The notes: generated from the sequence alone by a model not told the origin. Numbered from the stretch's first letter, positions 44,269-53,602 are shown. The stretch: DNA of 64,000 bases from Bacteroidetes bacterium GWC2_46_850 (GCA_001768325.1 MENQ01000021.1:62001-126000); one strand, 5' to 3'. Program-made: numbers and translations.

Positions 44269-45348
44269 TCATCTTTTTACGCGTGCGTTTCCTTTCCAGA
44301 TGCTCCAGATCACCTCCTCATCTGCTGGTTGTGCATAGTCTGTCAGGAACGTGGTGGCCAATGCACCGCTGGCCCAGGCAAACTGAATCCACTTTTCGGA
44401 AGACATTTCCCTGAGGATGCTGTAAAGCAGTCCTCCCACAAAGCCATCACCTCCGCCAATGCGGTCCATCACATTGATGGTGCGCAACGGAGCTTCATGC
44501 CAGTTTTCATTTTCATAAACAATGGCTCCCCAGAGATGTTCATTGGCACTGATCACTTCACGCAGTGTGTTCGCAAAGACCGATACATTTGGGAAAGCCT
44601 GTTTTGCATTCAGGATCATCCCCTTGAAGGCATGCATGGTATCTCCGATATTTTCTCCTCCCGCTTTGGGGCCTTCAATACCGAGGCACAACTGAAAATC
44701 TTCTTCATTTCCAATGAGGATATCAGCAAGAGAGGCTATTTCCGTGAAGGCCTCGTGAAGTTCCTTCTCCCTTCCCTTCCAGAAAGTGGCTCTGTGGTTG
44801 AGATCAAAGGAAATCAACGTTCCATGTTTCTTTGCATAACGGGCAATCTCGAGACAGAAGTTGCTTGTGTCGGGCGAAAGTGCTGCGATCAATCCGGAGA
44901 GATGTACAATCTGCACACCCTCTTTCCCAAATATCCTTTCCAGATCGAAATCCTTCACATTCAATGTCCTGCCCACCTCACCGGCACGGTCGTTCTGTAC
45001 ACGCGGGCCCCGCAGTCCGAAGCCACTGTCGGCAATGTTAAACTGATGACGATATCCCCAGGGATCTCCCTGTGGTACTTCGGGACCTTCGAAGTCCATG
45101 TTACGCGCACGCAGATCGGCTTTAATGAAAGCAGCGATGGGGCTGTCTTTCACAAAGGTTGTCAGCACCTTTACCGGTAGCCCCAGGTAAGAGGAGATGC
45201 TGGCCACATTGGTTTCAGCACTGGTAGCCTGCATCTGAAACAGATTGGTACTCTGCACCGGCTGAGCATTTACCGGCGTGATGCGTACCCCCATGCTGGT
45301 GGGTACGACCAGCGCATATTTAAAATCTTTTCTTAATTCGAGAGACAT
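44269..45348 (-). CDS. kdgK: PfkB-family sugar-acid kinase (2-dehydro-3-deoxygluconate kinase-like)
   Basis: A 359-residue cytoplasmic ribokinase-fold enzyme. The catalytic Asp lies in IGGGDGFVGGLLYSI, the anion-hole motif of PfkB kinases, with IGNEEDF and SFDLNHRATFWK as substrate and lid segments. These fit KdgK proteins of Bacteroidota hexuronate loci, which phosphorylate KDG, but specificity for gluconate or another sugar acid cannot be excluded. The frame continues upstream through a 15-bp tandem repeat that would add repeated INNHQ units; I place the start at ATG 45348 (MSLELRKDFKYAL), after the repeat. Confidence 0.8.
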   Translation of the reverse strand: MSLELRKDFKYALVVPTSMGVRITPVNAQPVQSTNLFQMQATSAETNVASISSYLGLPVKVLTTFVKDSPIAAFIKADLRARNMDFEGPEVPQGDPWGYRHQFNIADSGFGLRGPRVQNDRAGEVGRTLNVKDFDLERIFGKEGVQIVHLSGLIAALSPDTSNFCLEIARYAKKHGTLISFDLNHRATFWKGREKELHEAFTEIASLADILIGNEEDFQLCLGIEGPKAGGENIGDTMHAFKGMILNAKQAFPNVSVFANTLREVISANEHLWGAIVYENENWHEAPLRTINVMDRIGGGDGFVGGLLYSILREMSSEKWIQFAWASGALATTFLTDYAQPADEEVIWSIWKGNARVKR

Positions 45349-45354
45349 ATGAAT

Positions 45355-45414
45355 GATTTGATGATTATTGATTTGATGATTATTGATTTGATGATTATTG
45401 ATTTGATGATTATT
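45355..45414 (-). repeat. Four perfect 15-bp tandem repeats just upstream of the kinase start
   Basis: On the plus strand GATTTGATGATTATT occurs four times without interruption. The unit length is a multiple of 3 and the frame stays open through it (repeated INNHQ). The repeat number could vary by slippage and change the spacing between the SDR and kinase genes. Confidence 0.85.
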
Positions 45415-45452
45415 GATGTAATAATTGACAGCTGACACCTGATTCCTGATTC

Positions 45453-46265
45453 CTAAATACTGAATGCATCAAAACCGCCGTCAACGATTGCCACTGTGCC
45501 GGTCACAAATTTGGAAGCATCGCTCACCAGATAGTGCAACGTACCCAGAAGATCTTCCGGATCACCGAAGCGACGGAAGGGTGTGTGGGCGATGATGGTA
45601 TGTCCGCGATCAGAATAGGAACCATCGGGGTTGGTGAGCAACGCCCTGTTTTGCTCGGTAATAAAGAATCCGGGACACAAAGCATTCACCCGAAAGTTTT
45701 CGCCAAACTTGATAGCCAACTCACCGGCCATATATTTGGTAAAATTGGTGACAGCAGCTTTGGCTGCACCGTAACCGGCTACCCGTGTGAGCGGACGAAG
45801 AGCAGAAGCTGAAGAGATATTCACGATATTTCCCTTCTTTGCTTTTACCATATATTCGGCAAAAACAACTGTGGGCATGACGGTGCCCATGAGGTTGAGG
45901 TCGACCACCTTACGAAAGTCATCCATCTTCAGGTCAAAAATATTGTTGTTTGGCCCGATTGTTGCTCCAGGCATATTTCCACCTGCGCCATTGATCAACA
46001 CATCAATGGTACCATATTTTTCCGCAATTTCCCGGGCATTTTGTTTCAATACAGCCTCATCCGTGACATCCGTTTGCAGGAATATGGCTTCTCCTCCTTC
46101 ATCCTTCACTTTTCTGATCAACTGATTCCCTTTTTCCAGATTGCGGGCCATAACAGCCACATGCGCCCCATGAGCCGCCAGGTATTCGACCATCGACGTA
46201 CCCAGCACGCCGGTTCCTCCTGTGATGGCGATCACTTTTCCCCTGATATCAAAAAAATCGTACAT
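45453..46265 (-). CDS. uxuB: SDR-family D-mannonate oxidoreductase (fructuronate reductase)
   Basis: A 270-residue short-chain dehydrogenase. The cofactor loop is ITGGTGVLGTSM (14-25); NGAGGNMPGATI, NISSASAL and YGAAKAAVTNF (catalytic Tyr-x-x-x-Lys) follow in order. The NGAGGN signature and the length resemble the SDR-type D-mannonate oxidoreductase of Bacillus (YjmF/UxuB) rather than the long enterobacterial form. It should reduce D-fructuronate to D-mannonate with NADH. It has its own -7 box in the 129-bp gap after uxaE. The exact substrate is inferred from context, so the symbol is tentative. Confidence 0.83.
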   Translation of the reverse strand: MYDFFDIRGKVIAITGGTGVLGTSMVEYLAAHGAHVAVMARNLEKGNQLIRKVKDEGGEAIFLQTDVTDEAVLKQNAREIAEKYGTIDVLINGAGGNMPGATIGPNNNIFDLKMDDFRKVVDLNLMGTVMPTVVFAEYMVKAKKGNIVNISSASALRPLTRVAGYGAAKAAVTNFTKYMAGELAIKFGENFRVNALCPGFFITEQNRALLTNPDGSYSDRGHTIIAHTPFRRFGDPEDLLGTLHYLVSDASKFVTGTVAIVDGGFDAFSI

Positions 46266-46292
46266 AATATATTATTTAGTGTTTGATGTGGA

Positions 46293-46300
46293 CAAATATA
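46293..46300 (-). promoter_or_regulatory. Candidate internal -7 box (TATATTTG) for the SDR gene
   Basis: Exact TAnnTTTG match 27 bp upstream of the SDR start, allowing expression of the downstream half of the operon independently of uxaC-uxaE. Confidence 0.45.
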
Positions 46301-46394
46301 AGTCGATTATCCGATTGACCGGGATTAAATCACGTGAAAATCATTTCATAAAACGAGAAACCGTCACCGATACCTGTCTACACCGCCCCTGTTA

Positions 46395-47642
46395 TTAAAT
46401 CGAAAAAAGTCTTCTTAAATGTCTGTCGTAAATATTCTCTTCTACACAGGATCCAATGACATCGTCATATTTCACAAGCAGGTCCGTATATTCTCCTCCC
46501 ATTTCAGCAGCCACTTTATAGGCTACGTGAATCAACTGGCGGAAATTGGAATTATAATCGGCATGTCCCGGAATATGACGGAGTGTATTCGCATATTTAT
46601 CGCTTGTCCAGCCATTTACCTCCTCCACTGAAGGCAGCTGTGCAGCATCAATATTAATTACATCGGCGTAGGGAGCGCACAGTTCTTCCTGCCGGTTGTA
46701 AGAGTTCTCATAAATTTTCTTTGCCAGATCCAATCCTTCTCCACCGGCAACAGCAAGCCCTATCACCTCTTCGAGCCAGGTTGTACCAGCCGTTTTCAGA
46801 TGCAGTCCCTTATCATATTTGGCGATCACCTCCGCCATGATCGGGTAAATGGAAAACTTGTCGCTCCCTGAGTGTACACTCAACTTCAGTTCTTCGGGTA
46901 GTCCAAATTCTTTCACGGCAAAGTCAAGCACCAGCACATCCTCTTCGAACTCTTTGGCAAACTGAACCAGATCACCTACATAATCCACTCCCTTATTGAA
47001 TCGTCCGGTAAACTTGGGTGCAATGGTTTGAGCCGGAACACCTTTATCCGCCAGCATTTTCAATATGAAAAGCATTTCAACCGGAGTCTGGGGAGATTCT
47101 ACCTCATCCATAGATACCTCGGTGATAAAATTTCCTTCACCCTTCTCTTTTCTCAGATAGGCATAAATCTCAGATGCATGCTGTGTGGCTGCCAGAAATT
47201 TACCGGCAATCTCAGTCAACAGCGCCTTGGTGATATGCAACGGTTTTTCGATTCCCGGGATATGTAGTTCTCCCATATATTTTTCACAGGAAGCAACAAA
47301 AGCATCTACGTCCTCTTTGCTGCTTTCCTTACCAATAAAAGAAGCCACGTCGAGCGTGAAAAAATCGGATACTTCTACATATTTCGACACCGTAGTCAGA
47401 TTAATGTGGTCGGCATCCACAAAATAGGATCCATTAAAATGCAGCGCTTTAACAGCTTCATCTGCCTCTTTGCGTGTATCACCGGGTTCTGTCCCCACAT
47501 AAATATGCTCCCTGTTCGACTTATTCCATACCGGACTTATATTCAATCCGGTCTCATTGGCTTTCATGATGGCTCTCAGCTGAGCCTTTCCCTGGTGTGT
47601 AAAACGATCACCCACACCAATACTGTATTTACCTAATTTCAT
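46395..47642 (-). CDS. uxaE: Tagaturonate 3-epimerase
   Basis: A 415-residue cytoplasmic enzyme of the UxaE family, which converts D-tagaturonate directly to D-fructuronate and so joins galacturonate to the glucuronate branch. I recognise the N-terminus KLGKYSIGVGDRFTHQGKAQ, the metal-site regions KLSVHSGSDKFSIYPIMAE and LRHIPGHADYNSNFRQLIH, and the C-terminal YDRHLRRLF. The enzyme replaces UxaB and UxaA, which are absent here. It begins 11 bp after uxaC, with which it is surely co-transcribed. Confidence 0.9.
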   Translation of the reverse strand: MKLGKYSIGVGDRFTHQGKAQLRAIMKANETGLNISPVWNKSNREHIYVGTEPGDTRKEADEAVKALHFNGSYFVDADHINLTTVSKYVEVSDFFTLDVASFIGKESSKEDVDAFVASCEKYMGELHIPGIEKPLHITKALLTEIAGKFLAATQHASEIYAYLRKEKGEGNFITEVSMDEVESPQTPVEMLFILKMLADKGVPAQTIAPKFTGRFNKGVDYVGDLVQFAKEFEEDVLVLDFAVKEFGLPEELKLSVHSGSDKFSIYPIMAEVIAKYDKGLHLKTAGTTWLEEVIGLAVAGGEGLDLAKKIYENSYNRQEELCAPYADVINIDAAQLPSVEEVNGWTSDKYANTLRHIPGHADYNSNFRQLIHVAYKVAAEMGGEYTDLLVKYDDVIGSCVEENIYDRHLRRLFSI

Positions 47643-47653
47643 TATATTTATTT

Positions 47654-49060
47654 TTAAAAATTGAAAAAGTTCTTCGCGTTATTATAAGAGATGTCTTCTA
47701 CCATCTTTCCGATAAAATTCTTTTCGGATACCGGAAGCAGTCCATTTTCCAGGTCATTCCCAATGAGATTGCACAAGATACGACGAAAATACTCATGTCT
47801 CGGATAGGAGACAAAGCTACGCGAATCGGTAAGCATTCCCACAAACCGGCTCAGAAGTCCCAGATTAGAGAGTGAGTTCATCTGGGCTTCCATCCCTGTT
47901 TTTTGATCCAGAAACCACCAACCCGATCCAAACTGGATTTTTCCTGCTACGGATCCATCCTGGAAGTTACCAATCATGGTTGCGATCATATCATTGTCCC
48001 TGGGATTGAGATTATAAATAATGGTTCTGGCCAGCTTGTTGTCTTTATCCAGTTGGTCGAGAAAACGGCTCATCGCTTTCGCGACACTAAAATCACCGAT
48101 GGAGTCAAATCCTGTATCCGGCCCCAGTTGATTAAACAATCGGGTATTGTTGTTACGGATGGCGCCGTAATGAAACTGCTGTGTCCACCCCTTTTCCCAA
48201 TCCATCAAGGCACCTTCGTGCAACATGGCCGATTTAAATTTCAATATCTCCTCTCTTGTCAGCTCATTACCGCCATATACTTTATTAAATATCTGTGCTA
48301 TTTCTGCATCTGTATAGGAGTCGGCGTAAAATTCCTCAATCCCGTGATCGGAGAGTTTACATCCCACTTGCGCAAAAAAATCGTGACGATTGCGGAGTGC
48401 TTCCAGCAGATCACTGAATTTATTGATTGTGATACCGGATACTTCCGATAATTTTTCCAGGTAGCCACGGTATTCCTTCGGATTTTCTACTGCCATGGCT
48501 TTATCGGGTCTCCATGTGGGCAGTACCTTCACATCGAAACCTTCTTCTTTTAATGAAAGATGGTGTTCCAGACTATCGGCAGGATCATCTGTGGTACAGA
48601 CTACCTGAACATTAAATTTTTTCATTAACCCCCGGGCAGAGTAAGCCGGTGTGCGAAGCTTCTCTGTACAGAGATCGTATATTTCTCTTGCACTATCCGG
48701 ATTCAGTATTTTTTCCACACCAAAAGCCGATTTCAGCTCCAGGTGTGTCCAATGATACAACGGGTTTCGCATGGTATAGGGTACGGTTTCTGCCCATTTT
48801 TCAAATTTCTCCCAATCGGAGGTGTTTCTTCCGGTGCAGTACTTTTCTTCGATCCCATTGGTACGCATAGCACGCCATTTGTAGTGATCACCTTCAAGCC
48901 ACAACTGGCCCAGATTATCAAATGTATGATCTTCCGCAATGTAGGCAGGATTCAAATGACAATGATAGTCGATAATGGGTTGATTTTTTGCATGTGCATG
49001 ATACAACTCTTTTGCTGCCTCTGTCTGGAGCAAAAAGTCTTCATGAATAAAACTTTTCAT
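47654..49060 (-). CDS. uxaC: Glucuronate/galacturonate isomerase
   Basis: A 468-residue cytoplasmic amidohydrolase-fold isomerase converting D-galacturonate to D-tagaturonate (and D-glucuronate to D-fructuronate). Signature segments are DYHCHLNPAYIAED (metal-binding His-x-His near residue 34), KWRAMRTNGI, VVCTTDDPADSLEHH, LPTWRPDKAM and SYPRHEYFRRILC. Length is typical (about 470). It is the first gene of the hexuronate operon, with a -7 box right behind the HTCS stop, and its position beside the pectin locus means it receives the galacturonate released by the GH28 and GH105 enzymes. Confidence 0.96.
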   Translation of the reverse strand: MKSFIHEDFLLQTEAAKELYHAHAKNQPIIDYHCHLNPAYIAEDHTFDNLGQLWLEGDHYKWRAMRTNGIEEKYCTGRNTSDWEKFEKWAETVPYTMRNPLYHWTHLELKSAFGVEKILNPDSAREIYDLCTEKLRTPAYSARGLMKKFNVQVVCTTDDPADSLEHHLSLKEEGFDVKVLPTWRPDKAMAVENPKEYRGYLEKLSEVSGITINKFSDLLEALRNRHDFFAQVGCKLSDHGIEEFYADSYTDAEIAQIFNKVYGGNELTREEILKFKSAMLHEGALMDWEKGWTQQFHYGAIRNNNTRLFNQLGPDTGFDSIGDFSVAKAMSRFLDQLDKDNKLARTIIYNLNPRDNDMIATMIGNFQDGSVAGKIQFGSGWWFLDQKTGMEAQMNSLSNLGLLSRFVGMLTDSRSFVSYPRHEYFRRILCNLIGNDLENGLLPVSEKNFIGKMVEDISYNNAKNFFNF

Positions 49061-49140
49061 AGGACATTTATTTTAAAATATTTTTTTCAGACATTTCACC
49101 GTTCTCGAGCACATACTTTAGGACATAGCATTTGCGGACC

Positions 49141-49148
49141 CAAAGTTA
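49141..49148 (-). promoter_or_regulatory. Candidate -7 box (TAACTTTG) for the hexuronate operon
   Basis: Exact TAnnTTTG match in the 94-bp gap between the regulator stop and the uxaC start, about 80 bp before the start codon. Confidence 0.5.
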
Positions 49149-49154
49149 GGCATT

Positions 49155-52100
49155 TTATTTTACATATATCTTTTTGTATTCACTGGGTGTCATATTGAAT
49201 TTCTTCTTGAAACAGCGGGTGAAATATTTGGCGTCGTTCATCCCCACCATGTACGATACCTCTTTGATTGCATGCTCGCCATTCACCAGAAATTCCGCTG
49301 CATGCTGCATCAACACGTCACGCACATATTCGATGGGAGCAAGCCCGGTGAGCCCTTTCAATTTTTTAAAAAAAACAGTGCGGCTCATCCCCATTTCTAC
49401 AGCCATATCTTCAATAACAAAATCGCTGTTGCCGAGATGCGATTCAATAAATTCATTTACAGCACGGATAAAGACGAGGTCTTTTTCATTGAAAGGAGCA
49501 TCTGTTGTTTCTTTTGCCCGCGACAAAGCAACGGGAGAAGAATTTGTTTTGTTCCTGTAATAACGTTGTAATTCGCTCCTGCGCTGCAACAGATTTTTGA
49601 CACGCGCCTTGAAATAGGAGACGCTGAAAGGTTTGGTAATGTACTCATCTGCCCCCTGCCCAAAACCCTCCAATTTACTGTCGAGCGTTGTTTTCGCTGT
49701 AAGCAGCAAAAAGAGAATATGACTCGTATGGATATTGCTCCGAACCCTTTCGAGCAACTCAATCCCATCTACTTCGGGCATCATGATGTCGCTGACAATA
49801 AAATCCGGAATAAGTTCCAGTGCCTTTTCAAGTCCCTCCTTTCCGTTCGATGCTTCGTACACCTCGTACTCATTCTCGAGAATGGACAGGATAAACTGTC
49901 GTAGATCCTCATCATCCTCAACGACCAATACGGAGGGTTGACCATTGACCTCTTCTGTGGCAAGGAGAGGAAGCGGCTCATCCTCTATCTCTCTTTGGGG
50001 CTCGCTCACAGCCAATGGACTGAGCGAGTCATCGATGGTCACGTCTGTGCCGAAGTGCGAATTTCCTTTCCGGAAGTACACCGTAAAGCTGCTACCCTTT
50101 TTTTCTTCACTATCTACCTCTATCCTGGCACGATGCTTGTCGGCCATCTCCTTCACAATGGAGAGTCCGATGCCGGTGCTGGGTTTACTGGCATCTTCAT
50201 TAAAAGATTCAAAACGCCGAAACAGTCTGCCCATTCTTTCTTTGTTGATGCCAACACCAGTATCCTTCACCTGTAGAGCCACCTCATCGTTGTGGTGGAA
50301 CACCGAGACATGAATTGATTTTCCTTCGGGCGTATATTTGAAGGCATTGGAAAGAAGATTCACCACAATTTTTTCCATCGCTTCGGCATCAACCCATATC
50401 AGTTGATCACCCACCCTGTTTTCAAAGAAATAGTCGATATTTCTAAGCTTTGCATTATTCATGTAGTTCTCATACAGATTTTCCACAAAAGGTCCCATGG
50501 CAATCTTACTTACTGTCAGTGGGGATTGTTCCATCTTTTGAAAATCGAGAATCTGATTCACCATATTCAACAGACGCCTTGTATTCTTGGAAACAAGCAA
50601 AAGCTGTTTCTTCACCGTTTCAGGTGTCGATGTATTCTGTATCAGGTTCTCAATGGGTGAAACGATCATTGTGAGCGGTGTACGGATCTCATGAGAGATG
50701 TTGGTGAAGAAACGGGTTTTGATCTCCGACTCCTGCTTTTCCAATACAATCTTGTTACGCATTTTGTAGAAAGCATACAATATCCGGAAGATAAAATAGA
50801 GGATCAATATCGCCAACAAGGCATAGAAGAGATATGCCCAGCCGGTGGCCCAGAAAGGGGGGAGCACCTCTATGGCAAGCGTTCGCTCGTTGTCTGTCCA
50901 CACACCATCGCTGTTGGTCGATTTTACCCGGAAAAGATATTTACCCCGCGACAGGTTGGTGTAATTGGCGATACGCTGATTGCCTGCATAAATCCATTCC
51001 TTATCGAAACCATCCAACTTGTATGCGTAATAAATATTCTCCGGATCTGTATAATCGAGAGCCGCAAACTCGATGCTAAAAAAATTCTGATTGTGCTTTA
51101 GTTGCAGGTGTTCAATCAAGTCGATACTTTTATACAAAGGTCCTCCGTCGGAGATATGCACGATACGGTTGAATAAACGAAACTGTACCAGTGCGAGGTA
51201 GGGGTTAAAAGTATTATTCTTCACACGCTCAGGGTCAAAAACAAACATTCCATGCGAATAGCCGAATAGCATTCTCCCATCACGTAAACGGCAACTCGAG
51301 TTTTCGGAGAAATTGTACCTCTTCATCATTCTCTTTATTTCACTAAAATTTTCAAAAGTCTCCGCTTGCCGATTAAATTTGGTGAGACCACCTTCACTAC
51401 CTATCCAAAGATCCCCCCTCTTGTCTTCTTCAATGGAGAGAATAATATTGGAAGGTATACCCTGTTCAGCGCTGTAAGTTTCAAATCTTATTGGAAAACC
51501 ACGTTGGTCTGTTTCCTTTATCATGCTAATACCTCCGCCGAATGTTCCAATATATGTTTCACCTGATTGTGTGGTACAGATATCGATGATATCGTTGGCA
51601 CCAATCGCGTATTCTTTGGCAGTGCTACTTGTGAAAATTTTAAATTCTATTTCCTGGGGTGATTTGAAATCAGCGTCAAACATCATAAATCCAAGGGTGG
51701 TACCAACACAGATATGCCCATGTTTGTCACTTGTGATAATTCTTACCTGATCGACCTGGTTAAACGGATAATCTGTCATATCATTGAGATGATTCACAAT
51801 TCTATCTGCATCATCCCCATGGATAATCAGATTTAATCCGCCCCCGAAAGTGCCAATCCATATGTTCTTATTTTTATCCTCAAAAATTGTATATACATTG
51901 TTATCACTCAACGAATATTTGTCGTGTGAGTCATTCTTGTAACGGGATATATGAAAACCTCTTCCACTCACTTTCCTTACAAGCTTAATTGCCCCTTCAC
52001 CTTTCGTTCCTATCCAGATGTTTCTCTCTGAGTCTTCAGTAATACAATATGCAATTCCTTCCAGGGGAGCGCCACTTCCTATCTCTCCACGGTTATTGAG

Positions 52101-53558
52101 GATGCCTTGTTCCTTCATTTCCTCATTATATATATGAATAATCCCGTCTTTTGTCGCTACCCATATAAATCCCTCAGAATCCTCAAAAATTGGACGAACA
52201 TCATTACTGATTGTTGAGTTCACGTTGCGATGAAGTGGAATAGATTTAAATTTGGCATCATCATAAAAGATCACCTTCTCCAATCCATTGGAGCGTGTGC
52301 ACATCCATAAATTGCCCTGCCTGTCGGAATAGGCGGAATGCATCATATTGGAAAAGAGCCAACGTTGAGAGAAAGGCTCATTATAAAACGGTGTAAGCTG
52401 ATCTTTTTCTCTATCATAGATCGAAAAGCCTCCCCCTCTGGGGTGTACCCATAGTCGGTCGTCACTGTCTTCAAAAATAAAAAAGTTGGGTGGGAATACA
52501 CTCGACACTGTACTTTCTATAAAGGGTGTAAAGTGAACGTAATGGCCAGAATAAGGATTAAACTTTGAGACACCCAACAGATCGGTCTCCAACCATATAT
52601 TCTTTGAACGATCCACGTAACCATCCATAATTTGATAGAATTTCATATCGGGATTTGTTACTGAATTATTTATCTCCATGCTGCCATCATGCGTATTATA
52701 TATGATAAATCCGCTCAAACTGGAGAGTACAAGTATCTTTTCCGAGGAAATCTCACAAATTGAGATGATATCTGAAGAAATTCCCGTGGAGAGCTGAGTA
52801 AAGGTCTTCCCTTTCAGGTCGTACTTCCAGATAAGACCTCTGTGAGAGCCAAACCAGATGGTATCTCCGAACTCCATGGCACTGAAGAAGGGTGTCTCTT
52901 CTTTAAATCTACCAGAGGATAACGGATGAAAAAAAAATGAAGGAGAGGCTCCATCTGCAGGGGCCAATGTTAATCCCCTGTTAGTCAGTATCCAGGAATT
53001 TTGAAATTTGTCTTCGTGAATAGCAAACACGCAGTCGTCCGTTAAATTATGATTACGCGTATGATACACATTTGCATTGAAGAGAGAGTCAGTAATAGAA
53101 ATACACCCGTGTTTCTCCGATAAAAGCCATACTGTGCCGCTCTCCATCGGAACAATCTGTGACGCCAAAAAAGAATTCCCTCTGCATGCCTCAATGGAAT
53201 TCGGGCTTAAAAATGATGCCGTTTCTATATTAAACCGATAGGCTTGGTTGTCATATGTTAATGCCCAAATATTGTTGTATTTGTCCTCGTAGAGATTGTC
53301 AATACGGCTGCTTCTCGATTCAACTGTGTTGTCAGAGGGCAGATGATAAGTCGTGAATGCATACCCGTCAAATTTACTCAACCCGTCCCAGGTGCTAAAC
53401 CACATAAAACCTTTTTCATCCTGCAGAATATCAGTGATTGTATGCTGCGGAAGACCATTTTCTGCACCATAATGTTTAAAATAGGCTTCAGGTTGTCCCC
53501 TCAACTGCAGGATGAAACAGAGTTGGACAAAAATGAATATGTAAAATCTTATTTTCAC
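49155..53558 (-). CDS. Hybrid two-component sensor/AraC regulator (HTCS) of the pectin locus
   Basis: A one-piece sensor-regulator of 1467 residues. A signal peptide (FYIFIFVQLCFILQLRG) leads into some 14 propeller repeats (pattern GFIWVATKDG / NIWIGTFGGGLN), a Y_Y_Y domain and one transmembrane helix (about 900-925, WAYLFYALLAILILYFIF). Inside the cell follow HisKA with phosphorylated His956 (FFTNISHEIRTPLT), the ATPase domain (VVNLLSNAFKYTPEGK, GIGLSIVKEM), a receiver with Asp near 1257 (VSDIMMPEVDG) and an AraC HTH (MGMSRTVFFKKLKGLTG). The periplasmic part senses a pectin oligosaccharide. I place the start at GTG 53558 because an upstream ATG (53654) lies before the predicted promoter. It divides the uptake genes from the hexuronate operon and probably controls both. 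Confidence 0.94.
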   Translation of the reverse strand: MKIRFYIFIFVQLCFILQLRGQPEAYFKHYGAENGLPQHTITDILQDEKGFMWFSTWDGLSKFDGYAFTTYHLPSDNTVESRSSRIDNLYEDKYNNIWALTYDNQAYRFNIETASFLSPNSIEACRGNSFLASQIVPMESGTVWLLSEKHGCISITDSLFNANVYHTRNHNLTDDCVFAIHEDKFQNSWILTNRGLTLAPADGASPSFFFHPLSSGRFKEETPFFSAMEFGDTIWFGSHRGLIWKYDLKGKTFTQLSTGISSDIISICEISSEKILVLSSLSGFIIYNTHDGSMEINNSVTNPDMKFYQIMDGYVDRSKNIWLETDLLGVSKFNPYSGHYVHFTPFIESTVSSVFPPNFFIFEDSDDRLWVHPRGGGFSIYDREKDQLTPFYNEPFSQRWLFSNMMHSAYSDRQGNLWMCTRSNGLEKVIFYDDAKFKSIPLHRNVNSTISNDVRPIFEDSEGFIWVATKDGIIHIYNEEMKEQGILNNRGEIGSGAPLEGIAYCITEDSERNIWIGTKGEGAIKLVRKVSGRGFHISRYKNDSHDKYSLSDNNVYTIFEDKNKNIWIGTFGGGLNLIIHGDDADRIVNHLNDMTDYPFNQVDQVRIITSDKHGHICVGTTLGFMMFDADFKSPQEIEFKIFTSSTAKEYAIGANDIIDICTTQSGETYIGTFGGGISMIKETDQRGFPIRFETYSAEQGIPSNIILSIEEDKRGDLWIGSEGGLTKFNRQAETFENFSEIKRMMKRYNFSENSSCRLRDGRMLFGYSHGMFVFDPERVKNNTFNPYLALVQFRLFNRIVHISDGGPLYKSIDLIEHLQLKHNQNFFSIEFAALDYTDPENIYYAYKLDGFDKEWIYAGNQRIANYTNLSRGKYLFRVKSTNSDGVWTDNERTLAIEVLPPFWATGWAYLFYALLAILILYFIFRILYAFYKMRNKIVLEKQESEIKTRFFTNISHEIRTPLTMIVSPIENLIQNTSTPETVKKQLLLVSKNTRRLLNMVNQILDFQKMEQSPLTVSKIAMGPFVENLYENYMNNAKLRNIDYFFENRVGDQLIWVDAEAMEKIVVNLLSNAFKYTPEGKSIHVSVFHHNDEVALQVKDTGVGINKERMGRLFRRFESFNEDASKPSTGIGLSIVKEMADKHRARIEVDSEEKKGSSFTVYFRKGNSHFGTDVTIDDSLSPLAVSEPQREIEDEPLPLLATEEVNGQPSVLVVEDDEDLRQFILSILENEYEVYEASNGKEGLEKALELIPDFIVSDIMMPEVDGIELLERVRSNIHTSHILFLLLTAKTTLDSKLEGFGQGADEYITKPFSVSYFKARVKNLLQRRSELQRYYRNKTNSSPVALSRAKETTDAPFNEKDLVFIRAVNEFIESHLGNSDFVIEDMAVEMGMSRTVFFKKLKGLTGLAPIEYVRDVLMQHAAEFLVNGEHAIKEVSYMVGMNDAKYFTRCFKKKFNMTPSEYKKIYVK

Positions 53559-53594
53559 GCAATAGGTATTTCCAAGACTATCTTTTGGTTGAGA

Positions 53595-53602
53595 CAAATA
53601 TA
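53595..53602 (-). promoter_or_regulatory. Candidate -7 box (TATATTTG) for the HTCS gene
   Basis: Exact TAnnTTTG match; transcription would start near 53588, some 30 nt before the GTG at 53558. This makes an upstream ATG at 53654 unusable. Confidence 0.5.

Noticed and set aside
45355-45414. Tandem repeats considered as a CRISPR array
   Set aside because: The 15-bp units are contiguous with no unique spacers, and no cas genes are near.
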